Source: an uncultured Albidovulum sp.
Lineage (GTDB): Bacteria; Pseudomonadota; Alphaproteobacteria; Rhodobacterales; Rhodobacteraceae
Reading direction: 5' to 3'
Length of the DNA: 43,360 bases
Assembly: GCA_913064775.1 (NCBI GenBank)
Contig: CAJYAD010000032.1
Span: 1 to 43,360, forward strand
Below, one piece after another: positions 15,146-24,105 of the stretch (within the stretch, counting starts at the first letter, position 1; every line of letters starts with the position of its first letter). Position numbers and translations under genes: made by a program. The notes beneath the pieces were generated by a model. That model worked only from the letters and a program-made list of their open reading frames with translations, was not told the origin of the DNA and ran no database searches.

Positions 15146-16018
15146 CTATTTTCCCCGTCTCAGTGTCAACGTGGTCCATTCACCCAGAATTTTCCGCGTT
15201 TCGAGAACAAAGCCCACCTCCAGATAGGCATTGATCACCGAGTCGGCCTGAGTGTTGAGCAGCCCCGACAGGATCACCCGCCCGTCGGGCGCGACATTCT
15301 CGGCCATCGACGGCGCCAGCGCGATCAGCGGGCCCATCAGGATATTGGCGAAGACCAGATCGAAAGGCGCGGCCTCGGCCAGGCGCGGATGCTCGAACCC
15401 GGCGGCCTCGACGCACAGGACGCGCCCCTCCAGCCCGTTCACCGCGACATTGGCCTGCGCCACCTCGACCGCGACCTGGTCGATATCCGAGGCCAGTACC
15501 GGGTTCGGCCAGATCGCCGCCGCGGCCATCGCCAGCACCGCCGTGCCGCAGCCGATGTCAGCGACGTTTCGGCCGACGAAGCCCCCCTGATCGAGCGCAT
15601 CAAGCGCCAGCAGGCAGCCCAGCGTGGTGCCGTGGTGGCCGGTACCGAAGGCCATCGCGGCCTCAATCATCAGGGCGATCTTGCCTTCGGGAACCTTGTC
15701 GGAATCGTGGCTGCCGTAGACGAAGAAGCGCCCGGCCTCGACCGGGGCCAGCTCTCGCCGGACCTTGGCGACCCAATCGACCTCGGGCAGTTCGGAGACG
15801 CTGAAGGGCTTGGCGTCGAAGGCCGCCGCCAGCAGGGCAAGGTCGGTGTCCGAGGGGGCGGCCTCGAAATAGGCGGCCACCTCCCACAGGCCCGATCCGT
15901 CCTCGATCTCGACGACACCGATCCCGGTGGGCGCGGGCTCGATCCGCTCCATCGCCTCGGAAAGCGCGGTGGCCGGGCCTACGCCGGACAGGGTGGTATG
16001 GGCGGAAAAGGTGGGCAT
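15146..16018 (-). CDS. prmA: Ribosomal protein L11 methyltransferase (PrmA)
   Basis: The product has 290 residues. The N-terminal substrate-recognition domain has WEVAAYFE and VDWVAKVRRELAPVEAGRFFVYG. The class I SAM methyltransferase domain has AFGTGHHGTTLGCLLAL, the SAM-binding ADIGCGTAVLAMAAA and FANILMGPLIALAP. PrmA trimethylates ribosomal protein L11. I chose the ATG at 16016-16018 (MPTFSAHTTL). A longer frame from TTG 16033 would overlap the GGAG ribosome site that lies 9 bp before this ATG. Confidence 0.95.
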   Translation of the reverse strand: MPTFSAHTTLSGVGPATALSEAMERIEPAPTGIGVVEIEDGSGLWEVAAYFEAAPSDTDLALLAAAFDAKPFSVSELPEVDWVAKVRRELAPVEAGRFFVYGSHDSDKVPEGKIALMIEAAMAFGTGHHGTTLGCLLALDALDQGGFVGRNVADIGCGTAVLAMAAAAIWPNPVLASDIDQVAVEVAQANVAVNGLEGRVLCVEAAGFEHPRLAEAAPFDLVFANILMGPLIALAPSMAENVAPDGRVILSGLLNTQADSVINAYLEVGFVLETRKILGEWTTLTLRRGK

Positions 16019-16135
16019 GATCGGACACTCCAAAGCTGGGTCCGGGGGTAAGGCGCGGCGGCGGGGGGGTCAAGCGCAATGGCGGCGGCCTGTGGGCGCG
16101 GCCATGTTGGTGCGAAAGCCGCCGCCCGGGCCGCC

Positions 16136-16381
16136 CTAGCCGCCCTGCATATAGGGCATCAGGACCACTTCGCTGTCGGGACTGATCGGTGTGAACCAGG
16201 CCTCTCGGTAGATCTTGCCGTCGACTGCCAGCGACACGCCGCGTTCGATCTGCGGCTTGAGGCCGGGGTAGTCAGCGGAAAGTCGATCGAGAAGCTGCTT
16301 GAAATTCGCAGCCTCCACCTCGACCTCCGCCGCCCCGTCGGTGGCGTGGCGCAGGCTGCCCCAGATTGCCACCTTCACCAT
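16136..16381 (-). CDS. MoaD/ThiS-family sulfur carrier ending in Gly-Gly
   Basis: The product has 81 residues, the usual MoaD length, with a beta-grasp pattern: MVKVAIWGSLRHATDG at the start, FKQLLDRLSADYPGLKPQI, then VSLAVDGKIYREAW and DSEVVLMPYMQGG. The C-terminal Gly-Gly is the site that MoeB-like enzymes adenylate and that then carries sulfur. It follows the molybdopterin-subunit gene by 4 bp, so it is the last gene of the molybdenum hydroxylase operon. MoaD normally supplies the dithiolene sulfurs of molybdopterin together with MoaE. No moaE is nearby, so this is a second or dedicated MoaD-like carrier by inference. Confidence 0.85.
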   Translation of the reverse strand: MVKVAIWGSLRHATDGAAEVEVEAANFKQLLDRLSADYPGLKPQIERGVSLAVDGKIYREAWFTPISPDSEVVLMPYMQGG

Positions 16382-16385
16382 CGTC

Positions 16386-18629
16386 CTAGCCCTTCGCCAT
16401 GACCGCCTTGAGGATCTTCGGCGGCGACATCGGCAGTTCGTGCAGCCGCACCCCGGCCGCGCGGCTGACCGCGTTGGCGATCGCCGCCAGCGGCGGCACG
16501 ATCGAGGTCTCACCCACCCCGCGCACCCCGTAGGGGTGGCCCGGGTTCGGCACCTCGACGATCACCGTGTCGATCGGCGGCAGGTCCGAGGCCACGGGAA
16601 TACGGTAATCCAGGAAGCCCGGGTTCTGCAAAAGCCCGTCCTCGCCGTAGATGTATTCCTCGTTCAGCGCCCAGCCGATGCCCTGGGCGGCACCGCCCTG
16701 CATCTGGCCCTCGACATAGTCGGGATGGATCGCCTTGCCCGCGTCCTGCACCACCGTGTAGCGCAGCACCTTGGTGAAGCCGGTCTCGGGATCCACCTCG
16801 ATGTCACACAGATGCACGCCAAAGCTGACCCCCGCGCCATCGGCGGTGGATTCGCAATGGCCCGCGATCGGCCCGCCGGTCTTGAGGCTAGTGGCGGCGA
16901 TCTCGGCCAGGCTCATCGGCGGGAATTTCCCGGCGTTGGGCCCGGCGGGCTGCGCCGCGCCATCGATCCATTCCACCGCGTCGGGCTCGATCCCCCAGAT
17001 CGCCGCCGCGCGGGCGCACATCTTCTGGGTCGCCTCGCGCGCCGCCTTGATCGTCGCGAGGCCGACCATGAAGGTCACCCGGCTGCCATCGGTGGTGTCG
17101 GAATGGCCAATGCTGGCGGTGTCGGCCACCAGCGTGCGGACATGCTCATAGGGAATGCCCAGCTCTTCAGCCGCGATCATCGAGATCGAGGCGCGCGAGC
17201 CGCCGATGTCGGGGTTGCCCTCGGTCACGTTGACCGTGCCGTCGGTGTTGACCGACAGCGTCACCGAGGAGTTGCCGCCGAAGTTGAACCAAAAGCCGCA
17301 CGACAGCCCCCGCCCCTGGTTCGGGCCCAGGGGCGCCGAATAATGCGGATGCGCCTTCGCGGCCTCCAGCGCGGTCTTCAGGCCGATGTCCTGGAAGGTC
17401 ACGCCATAGCTCGATTTGGTGCCCTTGTCGGCGGCGTTCGTCAGCCGAACGTCGATCGGGTCGAGGCCCAGTTCCTGGCACATCTCGTCGAGAACGTTCT
17501 CCACCGCATAGATCGCGGTCGGCGCGCCCGGCGCACGGTACGAGATTTCCTTAGGCCGGTTGGTCAGCGCGTTCCAGCCATAGGTGCGCACCGCGTCCAG
17601 ATCATAGGCGGCAAAGGCCGCCTGGGCGCCCATCATGCAGGTCATGTTGGGATAGCAGCCGCCCGAATAGCGCAGCGTCGCCTCGGCGGCGGTGATGCGC
17701 CCGTCCCTGGTCATGCCGATCTTCACGTCGGTCGAGCTTTGGATCGTCGGCCCCGAAGCCCGGAACACCTCATCCCGGGTCATCACCAGCTTCACCGGAC
17801 GCCCGGCCTTGCGCGAAAGCGCCAGCGCCACCGGTTCGATGAACACGGTGGTCTTGCCGCCAAAGCCGCCGCCGATCTCGGACGGCGTCACCTTCAGCTG
17901 GCTGGCGTCCATCTCAAGGATGCCGGCGCAGGTTTCGCGCACCATGTACTGGCCCTGGGTGCAGCACCACAGCTCTCCGCGCCCGTCCGGTCCGACCGAG
18001 GCCAGGCAGGCATGGGGTTCGATATAGCCCTGATGCGTCGCCTCGGTCTTGAAGCTGCGCTCAAGGATCAGGTCGGCCTTGGCAAAGCCCGCCTCCAGAT
18101 CACCATGGCCGAATTCGCAGTGGTTGGTGACGTTCTGCGACCAGCCTGCGGGCACTTCCTCATAGGCGCGGCCGTCCAGCACCACCGGCGCGCCGGCCTT
18201 CATCGCCGCATCCACGTCGGTGACATGGGGCAGCTTCTCGTAGGTCACCTCGATGGCGGCCAGCGCGGCCTTGGCGGCCTCGGGCGTGGTCGCGGCCACG
18301 GCGGCGACGGGGTGCCCGTCATAAAGCACCTTGTCGTAGGCGAGGCAGTTGTCTTGCGTGTCGCGCAGCGCCTCGTCCTCGGGGCGGCCCAGATCGGCCG
18401 AGGTCACGATCGCCTTGACGCCCGGCAGGCCCTCGGCCTTCGAGATGTCGATCTTGACGATCTTGGCATGGGCATGGGGGCTGCGCAGCACCCGCGCCAC
18501 CAGCATGCCGGGCGCCGACAGGTCCGCGCCATACATCGCGCGCCCCGTCACCTTGTCGATCCCGTCGGGGCGGACCGGCCGCGTGCCGACAACCTTGAAG
18601 TCGCGCTTCTGCTGTTGGTCGAAGGCCAT
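16386..18629 (-). CDS. Molybdenum hydroxylase, molybdopterin-binding large subunit (xanthine dehydrogenase family)
   Basis: The product has 747 residues, the size of CoxL/XdhB-type subunits. The N-terminal alpha/beta hammerhead domain (about 20-125; GIDKVTGRAMYGADL) is followed by molybdopterin-binding segments (EIGGGFGGKT; SYRAPGAPTAIYAVENVLDEM) and, near the C-terminus, GVRGVGETSIVPP. E707 there matches the catalytic glutamate of xanthine/aldehyde oxidoreductases. The CO dehydrogenase AYxCSFR loop is absent, so it is not a CO dehydrogenase. The substrate is unknown. I chose ATG 18629, one base after the 2Fe-2S gene stop and 8 bases from a GAGGAG site. Confidence 0.92.
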   Translation of the reverse strand: MAFDQQQKRDFKVVGTRPVRPDGIDKVTGRAMYGADLSAPGMLVARVLRSPHAHAKIVKIDISKAEGLPGVKAIVTSADLGRPEDEALRDTQDNCLAYDKVLYDGHPVAAVAATTPEAAKAALAAIEVTYEKLPHVTDVDAAMKAGAPVVLDGRAYEEVPAGWSQNVTNHCEFGHGDLEAGFAKADLILERSFKTEATHQGYIEPHACLASVGPDGRGELWCCTQGQYMVRETCAGILEMDASQLKVTPSEIGGGFGGKTTVFIEPVALALSRKAGRPVKLVMTRDEVFRASGPTIQSSTDVKIGMTRDGRITAAEATLRYSGGCYPNMTCMMGAQAAFAAYDLDAVRTYGWNALTNRPKEISYRAPGAPTAIYAVENVLDEMCQELGLDPIDVRLTNAADKGTKSSYGVTFQDIGLKTALEAAKAHPHYSAPLGPNQGRGLSCGFWFNFGGNSSVTLSVNTDGTVNVTEGNPDIGGSRASISMIAAEELGIPYEHVRTLVADTASIGHSDTTDGSRVTFMVGLATIKAAREATQKMCARAAAIWGIEPDAVEWIDGAAQPAGPNAGKFPPMSLAEIAATSLKTGGPIAGHCESTADGAGVSFGVHLCDIEVDPETGFTKVLRYTVVQDAGKAIHPDYVEGQMQGGAAQGIGWALNEEYIYGEDGLLQNPGFLDYRIPVASDLPPIDTVIVEVPNPGHPYGVRGVGETSIVPPLAAIANAVSRAAGVRLHELPMSPPKILKAVMAKG

Positions 18630-18630
18630 G

Positions 18631-19107
18631 TTACGCACTCCTCAATTTCTGGGCGGCATCCTGCACGGCGCGGATGATCTTGTCATAGCCGGTGCAGCGG
18701 CAAAGGTTGCCCGCCAGCCAGTAGCGCACCTCCTCGTCCGTGGGCTCGGGGTGCTTTTCCAGCAGCGCCTTGGACGCCACCAGAATGCCCGGCGTGCAGA
18801 TCCCGCATTGCAGCGCGGCGTGGTCAAGAAAGCTTTGCTGCAGCACATGCAGCTTGTCGCCGTCGGCGAGGCCCTCGATGGTGCCAATCTCGGCGCCCTC
18901 GGCCTCGGCGGCGAGCACCAGACAGGAACAGACCAGACGTCCGTTCAGCGTCACCGAACAGGCGCCGCAATCGCCGGTGCCGCAACCTTCCTTGGCGCCG
19001 GTCAGGCCGATCCGGTTACGCAGCGCGTCAAGCAGGGTCTCGTCGGGGGCGCAGACGAAATCGGTCTCGTCGCCGTTCACCCGGGTGGATACATGGAGCG
19101 TCTTCAT
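18631..19107 (-). CDS. Molybdenum hydroxylase, 2Fe-2S small subunit
   Basis: The product has 158 residues. The N-terminal plant-type ferredoxin domain has cysteines in EGCGTGDCGACSVTLNG and LVCSC (first cluster). The C-terminal helical domain binds the second cluster through QCGICTPG and NLCRCTGYDKI. It relays electrons from the molybdenum site to FAD. The ATG (19105-19107) overlaps the FAD-subunit stop by 4 bp. Confidence 0.95.
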   Translation of the reverse strand: MKTLHVSTRVNGDETDFVCAPDETLLDALRNRIGLTGAKEGCGTGDCGACSVTLNGRLVCSCLVLAAEAEGAEIGTIEGLADGDKLHVLQQSFLDHAALQCGICTPGILVASKALLEKHPEPTDEEVRYWLAGNLCRCTGYDKIIRAVQDAAQKLRSA

Positions 19108-19961
19108 GCGCGGCCTCCTGCACGAACGTAGGCAATGCGGGCGGCGCGCCTGGCCAGCACGCCCGCCACATGGGTGCGGAATTCGACGGTTCCGCGCTTG
19201 TCGTCGATCGGCTTGCAGGCGGCCTCGCAGGCCTTGGCAAGCGCGTCCAGGGCGGGCTGTTCCAGCTTGGTGCCGACCAGCGCCGCACCGGCCTCTTCCA
19301 CCAACATAGCGGTCGGCGCGACCGCGCCCAGGGCGACGCGCGCCTGATCGACCGTGCCATCCGCCGCCAGCACCAGATTCACCGCGGCCCCGGCCACGGC
19401 AATGTCCATCTCGGTGCGCGGGATGAAGCGCAGATAGGCGTCGCCCGACCGCTCGGGCCGCGCCGGCAGCAGGATCGAGGCGACGAATTCGCCCCGCCCG
19501 AGGCTGATCTTGCCCGGCCCGGTCGGGATCTCGGCCACCGGACAGTCGCGCTCGCCCTTCGGTCCGACGATCCGCACCACCGCTTGCGCCGCGATCTGCG
19601 CCGGCACGCCATCGGCGGCGGGCGATCCGTTGCACAGGTTCCCCGCCATCGTGGCGCGCCCCTGGATCTGGGTCGAACCGATCAGGTTCACCCCCTCGAC
19701 CACCCCCGGCCAGGCCGCGACCAGATCCGCGTGTTCCTGCATCTCGGCGCCCGACACGGCAGCCCCGATGCGAAAGCCGCCGTCTTCGCGGCTGATGTCG
19801 CGCAGACCGGGCAGATGCTTGATGTCGACGATCACCTCGGGGCTGCGCGCCCCAGATTTCATCTGCACCAGCAGATCGGTTCCACCGGCGAGGACGCGCG
19901 CGGCCTCCTCCATAAGCAAGGACGCGGCCTCGGCCGCGGTTTTGGGTATGGCGTATCGCAT
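19104..19961 (-). CDS. Molybdenum hydroxylase, FAD-binding medium subunit
   Basis: The product has 285 residues, the size of CoxM/HcrB-type subunits. MRYAIPKTAAEAASLL opens the PCMH-type FAD-binding domain. AGGTDLLVQMKSG and TMAGNLCNGSPAADG are the two FAD-contact stretches, and a CO-dehydrogenase flavoprotein C-terminal domain follows (about 175-280). It passes electrons from the 2Fe-2S subunit to an acceptor. It is the first gene of the operon (FAD, Fe-S, Mo, MoaD-like), with start ATG 19961 and an AGAGAGGAA ribosome site. A longer frame upstream has no support. Confidence 0.94.
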   Translation of the reverse strand: MRYAIPKTAAEAASLLMEEAARVLAGGTDLLVQMKSGARSPEVIVDIKHLPGLRDISREDGGFRIGAAVSGAEMQEHADLVAAWPGVVEGVNLIGSTQIQGRATMAGNLCNGSPAADGVPAQIAAQAVVRIVGPKGERDCPVAEIPTGPGKISLGRGEFVASILLPARPERSGDAYLRFIPRTEMDIAVAGAAVNLVLAADGTVDQARVALGAVAPTAMLVEEAGAALVGTKLEQPALDALAKACEAACKPIDDKRGTVEFRTHVAGVLARRAARIAYVRAGGRA

Positions 19962-20071
19962 GAATCCGTTCCTCTCTGGCCCAAGCCGGGGCCGGTACGC
20001 GCGAAGCCTATCAGCGCTTTCAGGGGAAGAGCAACCGGGACTGCGACATTTTGGCGAAGCCCCGCGTAGCC

Positions 20072-20110
20072 CTTTCATTGTTCTCCAAATACGCCGCCGC
20101 CCCTGGGGCC
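20072..20110. repeat. Dispersed intergenic element, copy B, with GC palindrome
   Basis: CTTTCATTGTTCTCCAAATA on the plus strand, followed by a GCCCCTGGGGC palindrome (20100-20110). It lies just beyond the 3' end of the phosphomannomutase gene and before the start of the molybdenum hydroxylase operon. Confidence 0.55.
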
Positions 20111-20120
20111 GCGCGCCGCC

Positions 20121-21488
20121 TCAGCCGCCCTTCAGCAGCGCGCGGATCTCGGCCACTTTCGCCGCCACCAACGCCCGGTCACCGCGCGATTCCACGTTCA
20201 GCCGCACCACCGGTTCGGTGTTGGAAGACCGCAGGTTGAACCGCCACTCGGCAAAGCCAAGACCGATCCCGTCCATCTCGTCGCGCGCCAGTGCATCGCC
20301 CTCATAGGCCGCCACCACCCGCGCGATCGCGGCCTTGGGATCGTCGAGGCGGAAGTTGATCTCGCCCGAGGACGGAAAGGCCGCCATCCGCGCCTCGACC
20401 AGCGCCGCCAGCCCCTGCGCGCGCCGGCCCATCAGCTCGGCCACCAGCAGCCAGGGGATCATGCCGCTGTCGCAATAGACGAAATCGCGGAAATAGTGAT
20501 GCGCCGACATCTCGCCACCATAGATCGCACCCTCATCGCGCATCGCCTGCTTGATGAAGGCGTGTCCGGTGCACGACTGCACCGCGCGCCCGCCGGCGGC
20601 CGAGACCATGTCCTGCGTGTTCCAGATGATCCGCGGGTCGTGGATCACCGTCTCGCCCGGGTGCTTTTCCAGAAAGGCCGCGGCCAGCAGCCCGACGATA
20701 TATTCGCCGTCGATGAAACGCCCCGACGCATCGAAAAAGAAGCAGCGGTCGAAATCGCCGTCCCAGGCCACGCCCATGTCGGCGCCGGCGGCGCGCACGG
20801 CCTCGGCCGTGACCGGCTGGTTTTCCGGCAGCAGCGGGTTCGGGATGCCGTTCGGAAAGCTGCCGTCGGGATCGTGATGCAGGCGCACGAATTCCAGCGG
20901 CGCGCCCCGCTCGGCCAGCGCCGCGGCGATCGCGTCGAAGGTCGGGCCCGCAGCACCATTGCCCGCGTTCACCACGATCTTCAGCGGCCTCAGCGCCGCA
21001 ATGTCGACGAAGGACAGGCAGCGTTCCACATAGGCCGCGCGCGCGCCCTCGGCCGGGTGCCGGGTGCCTTGCTGCGCGGCGCCGAAATCGGCGGCCTCGG
21101 CGGCGGCCTTGATCGCGGCCAGCCCGCTTTCGGCCCCCAGCGGGGCCGAGCCCGCGCGCACCATCTTCATGCCGTTGTAATCCATCGGATTGTGCGAGGC
21201 CGTCACTTCGATCCCGCCATCCGCCGCGAAATGGGTGGTGGCGAAATACATCTCTTCGGTGCCGCAAAGCCCCAGATCCAAAACCTCGGCCCCGGCGGCC
21301 AGAAGCCCCTTCACCGCCGCCTCGGTCAGCGCCTCCGACGACGCCCGGCAATCGCGCCCGATCACCACGCGCCTGGCATCCAGCACCTCGGCAAAGGCCC
21401 GCCCGACGCGCTCGGCCACGCCCTCGTCCAGATCGACGCCAAGCCGCCCGCGGATGTCATAAGCCTTGAAACAGGTCAATTCGCGCAT
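20121..21488 (-). CDS. Phosphomannomutase/phosphoglucomutase
   Basis: The product has 455 residues with the four-domain alpha-D-phosphohexomutase layout. [17 protein letters not shown] is at the N-terminus. The phosphoserine loop is [15 protein letters not shown], with catalytic S98. The Mg2+ loop is [11 protein letters not shown], the sugar-binding loop is [10 protein letters not shown], and the C-terminal phosphate-binding segment is [16 protein letters not shown]. It interconverts mannose 6-phosphate and mannose 1-phosphate for GDP-mannose and surface polysaccharide synthesis, and may also act on glucose phosphates. The start (ATG 21488) begins the conserved N-terminus. It is divergent from the class II aldolase gene. 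Confidence 0.93.
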   Translation of the reverse strand: MRELTCFKAYDIRGRLGVDLDEGVAERVGRAFAEVLDARRVVIGRDCRASSEALTEAAVKGLLAAGAEVLDLGLCGTEEMYFATTHFAADGGIEVTASHNPMDYNGMKMVRAGSAPLGAESGLAAIKAAAEAADFGAAQQGTRHPAEGARAAYVERCLSFVDIAALRPLKIVVNAGNGAAGPTFDAIAAALAERGAPLEFVRLHHDPDGSFPNGIPNPLLPENQPVTAEAVRAAGADMGVAWDGDFDRCFFFDASGRFIDGEYIVGLLAAAFLEKHPGETVIHDPRIIWNTQDMVSAAGGRAVQSCTGHAFIKQAMRDEGAIYGGEMSAHHYFRDFVYCDSGMIPWLLVAELMGRRAQGLAALVEARMAAFPSSGEINFRLDDPKAAIARVVAAYEGDALARDEMDGIGLGFAEWRFNLRSSNTEPVVRLNVESRGDRALVAAKVAEIRALLKGG

Positions 21489-21632
21489 CACTGCCCCCGT
21501 GCTACCAGTTGGCCCCGTTCTTGCATGCAGCGCGGCCCCGCACCAGCCTTCGGGCTTGCAGCCGGGGCGGCAATCTTCATCATGGCCGGGAACGGACGCG
21601 CCATGCGCCGACCTTGTCCAAGGAGAAATGCC

Positions 21633-22391
21633 ATGAACGCCCCCACCAACATCGCCAACATCACCCATTGGGAGGCGCGCTGCGATCTTGCCGCCGCCTT
21701 CCGCTGGACCGCCCGGCTGAACCTGCACGAGGCCGTCGCCAATCATTTCAGCTATGCCGTGGATGACAGCGGCAGCCGCTTCCTGATGAACCCGAACGTG
21801 CGCCACTTTGCGCTGATCCGCGCCTCGGATCTGCTGGAAATCGACGCCGAGGATCCCGCGACGCTGACCCGCCCCGATGCCCCCGACCCCACCGCCTGGG
21901 GCCTGCACGGCGGCATCCACCGCGCCTGCCCGCAGGCCCGCTGCGTCATGCATGTCCATTCGATCCATGCCACCGTGCTGGCCAGCCTCGCCGACAGCCG
22001 CCTGCCGCCGATCGACCAGAACTGCGCGATGTTCTTCAACCGCACGGTGATCGACGACGGCTATGGCGGATTGGCGTTCGAGGACGAGGGCGCGCGCTGC
22101 GCCCGCCTGCTGACCGACCCCAAGGTCAAGACGATGATCATGGGCAATCACGGCGTGCTGGTGATCGGCGACACGATCGCCGAAACCTTCAACCGGCTCT
22201 ATTATTTCGAACGCGCCGCCGAAACCTACATCCGCGCCCTGCAAACCGGCCAGCCGCTGCGCATCCTGCCCGACGAGATCGCCGAAAAGACCGCGCGGGA
22301 ACTCGAAGACTATCCCGTCGACAGCGCCGCCGCCCATCTGCGCGACCTGCGCGAGATCCTCGACCGCGAAGGCAGCGACTACGCCAGCTGA
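21633..22391 (+). CDS. Class II aldolase/adducin family protein
   Basis: The product has 252 residues with the class II aldolase fold. [27 protein letters not shown] opens the domain. The zinc ligands fit [12 protein letters not shown] (two histidines) plus [12 protein letters not shown]. Members cleave or epimerise phosphorylated sugars or decarboxylate, and many in this subgroup have no assigned substrate; this one cannot be named further. The start has a good AAGGAG site 7-8 bases upstream. It stands alone, divergent from the phosphomannomutase gene and convergent with the ABC transporter. Confidence 0.88.
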   Translation: MNAPTNIANITHWEARCDLAAAFRWTARLNLHEAVANHFSYAVDDSGSRFLMNPNVRHFALIRASDLLEIDAEDPATLTRPDAPDPTAWGLHGGIHRACPQARCVMHVHSIHATVLASLADSRLPPIDQNCAMFFNRTVIDDGYGGLAFEDEGARCARLLTDPKVKTMIMGNHGVLVIGDTIAETFNRLYYFERAAETYIRALQTGQPLRILPDEIAEKTARELEDYPVDSAAAHLRDLREILDREGSDYAS

Positions 22392-22393
22392 CA

Positions 22394-22424
22394 CTTTCTT
22401 TCTGGCACAAATATCCTCGGGGGG
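22394..22424. repeat. Dispersed intergenic element, copy C
   Basis: CTTTCTTTCTGGCACAAATA followed by TCCTCGGGGGG, starting 3 bp after the aldolase stop codon. The core CTTTC...CAAATATCC...CGGGGG is shared with the copy at 37193. Confidence 0.6.
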
Positions 22425-22439
22425 CCCAGGGTGCAGTGG

Positions 22440-22458
22440 GGGGGGCAGACAGCCCCCC
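22440..22458. terminator. GC hairpin between convergent genes
   Basis: GGGGGGC and GCCCCCC pair around an AGACA loop (7 bp). It lies between the convergent aldolase and ABC-transporter genes and could end transcripts from both sides, although neither side has a T run. A near-identical hairpin follows the repeat copy at 37193. Confidence 0.5.
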
Positions 22459-22467
22459 GGCGCGGCC

Positions 22468-24105
22468 TCAGTGCCCCGCGCTTTCCATCTTGCGGTGCGC
22501 GATCACCTCTTCCAGCCAGCCCAGCTTCATCTCGGGCACGGAAGACAGCAGAAGATCGGTGTAATCGTCGAAGGGTGGCGCCAGCACCTCGGATTTCGTG
22601 CCGTAGCGCACCACCTCGCCCTGATACATCACCGCAATCGAATCCGCGATCGCGCGCACCGTCGCCAGATCATGGGTGATGAACAGATAGGCCACCTGCT
22701 CGATCTTCTGCAGGTTCAAGAGCAGCTTCAGGATCCCGTCCGCCACCAGCGGATCAAGGGCCGAGGTCACCTCGTCGCAGATGATCATCTTCGGCTTGGC
22801 CGCCAGCGCCCGGGCAATGCAGACGCGCTGCTTCTGCCCGCCCGACAGCTCGGCCGGGTAGCGGTCGATATAGCCCTCGCTCATCTCGATCTCGTCCAGC
22901 AACTCCTGCACCCGCTTGCGCCTGGCCGCGCCCTTCAGGCCGAAGTAGAATTCCAACGGTCGGCCGATGATCGTGCCGACCGTGTGGCGCGGGTTCATCG
23001 CCGTGTCGGCCATCTGGTAGATCATCTGCAATTCGCGCAGATCCTCGCGCGTGCGGGACTTCAGATCGGGGCTGAGCTGGCGCCCGGCGACCACGATCTC
23101 GCCCTGCGAGGGCGGCAGCAGCCCGGTGATCACCCGCGCCAGCGTCGACTTGCCCGACCCGCTTTCGCCCACCACCGCCAGCGTCTGGCCCGGCGACAGA
23201 TCGACCGAGATGTCCCTGAGCACGTCGAAGCGGGTGCCGCTATAGCGCGCGGTCACGCCCTTCACGCTCAGCACCGGCTCGGCCGTGGGGGTCTTCTCTT
23301 CGTGCTCGATGCCGCGCACCGAGACCAGCGCGCGGGTATAGTCCTGCTGCGGGGCCTCGATGATCTGGCGCACGGGGCCGTATTCCACCGTCTTGCCGCC
23401 GCGCAGCACCATGATGTCATCGCTGACCTGCGCCACCACCGCCAGATCATGGGTGATATAAAGCGCCCCCACCCCGGTGTCGGCGATCGCCTCCTTGATC
23501 GCGGCCAGCACGTCGATCTGGGTGGTCACGTCCAGCGCGGTCGTGGGCTCGTCGAAGATCACCAGATCGGGCGCGGGGCACAGCGCCATCGCCGTCATCG
23601 CGCGCTGCAGTTGCCCGCCCGACACCTGGTGCGGATAGCGTTTGCCGAAGGTTTCGGGATCCGGCAGGCCCAGCTTGGCGAACAGCTCCACCGCGCGCAT
23701 CTCGGCGGCGGTGCGCGGCATCAGGCCGTGCTGCAGCGTGGTCTCGATCACCTGATCGATCAGCCGCTTGGCCGGGTTGAAGGCCGCCGCCGCCGATTGC
23801 GCGACATAGGTGACCTCGCGCCCGCGCGCGGCACGCATGCCCGCCGGGCGCAGCTTGCGCAGATCGCGCCCGTTCAGCAGGATCTCTCCGCCGGTGATAC
23901 GCACCCCGCCGCGGCCATAGGCCAGCGCCGAAAGCCCGATGGTGGACTTGCCGGCGCCGGATTCGCCGATCAGGCCCAGCACCCGGCCCTTTTCCAGCGT
24001 CAGGGACACGTCGTCGACGATGACGATATCCTGCGGCGGCTCGCCCGGCGGATAGGCGGTGGCCTCGATGCGCAGGTTTCGGATCTGCAGAAGAGTCTCA
24101 GCCAC
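22468..24105 (-). CDS. Double ATP-binding protein of a dipeptide-type ABC importer (DppD-DppF fusion)
   Basis: The product has 545 residues made of two ABC ATPase domains. The first has Walker [10 protein letters not shown] (47-55), signature SGGQLQR and Walker [14 protein letters not shown]. The second (from about 285) has GESGSGKST, signature [15 protein letters not shown] and [14 protein letters not shown]. It powers uptake through the two permeases encoded upstream; the ATG overlaps the second permease gene by 8 bp. Fused DppD/F proteins are common in this transporter class. It is the last gene of the operon, in the order binding protein, permease, permease, ATPase. Confidence 0.95.
   Translation of the reverse strand: MAETLLQIRNLRIEATAYPPGEPPQDIVIVDDVSLTLEKGRVLGLIGESGAGKSTIGLSALAYGRGGVRITGGEILLNGRDLRKLRPAGMRAARGREVTYVAQSAAAAFNPAKRLIDQVIETTLQHGLMPRTAAEMRAVELFAKLGLPDPETFGKRYPHQVSGGQLQRAMTAMALCPAPDLVIFDEPTTALDVTTQIDVLAAIKEAIADTGVGALYITHDLAVVAQVSDDIMVLRGGKTVEYGPVRQIIEAPQQDYTRALVSVRGIEHEEKTPTAEPVLSVKGVTARYSGTRFDVLRDISVDLSPGQTLAVVGESGSGKSTLARVITGLLPPSQGEIVVAGRQLSPDLKSRTREDLRELQMIYQMADTAMNPRHTVGTIIGRPLEFYFGLKGAARRKRVQELLDEIEMSEGYIDRYPAELSGGQKQRVCIARALAAKPKMIICDEVTSALDPLVADGILKLLLNLQKIEQVAYLFITHDLATVRAIADSIAVMYQGEVVRYGTKSEVLAPPFDDYTDLLLSSVPEMKLGWLEEVIAHRKMESAGH

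Noticed and set aside
16299-18677. 792-residue plus-strand open frame
   Set aside because: Antisense shadow of the molybdopterin subunit, which has clear catalytic motifs; the plus frame has none.
16386-19961. Aerobic CO dehydrogenase (coxMSL)
   Set aside because: Subunit sizes fit, but the large subunit lacks the AYxCSFR active-site loop and no coxD-G genes are nearby.
20496-21632. Upstream part of the plus-strand frame containing the class II aldolase
   Set aside because: It is antisense to phosphomannomutase; the aldolase has its own ATG and ribosome site at 21633.
22431-22679. Small plus-strand frame between the aldolase and ABC transporter genes
   Set aside because: It lies in the hairpin and antisense to the transporter ATPase; Arg and Pro-rich, not protein-like.
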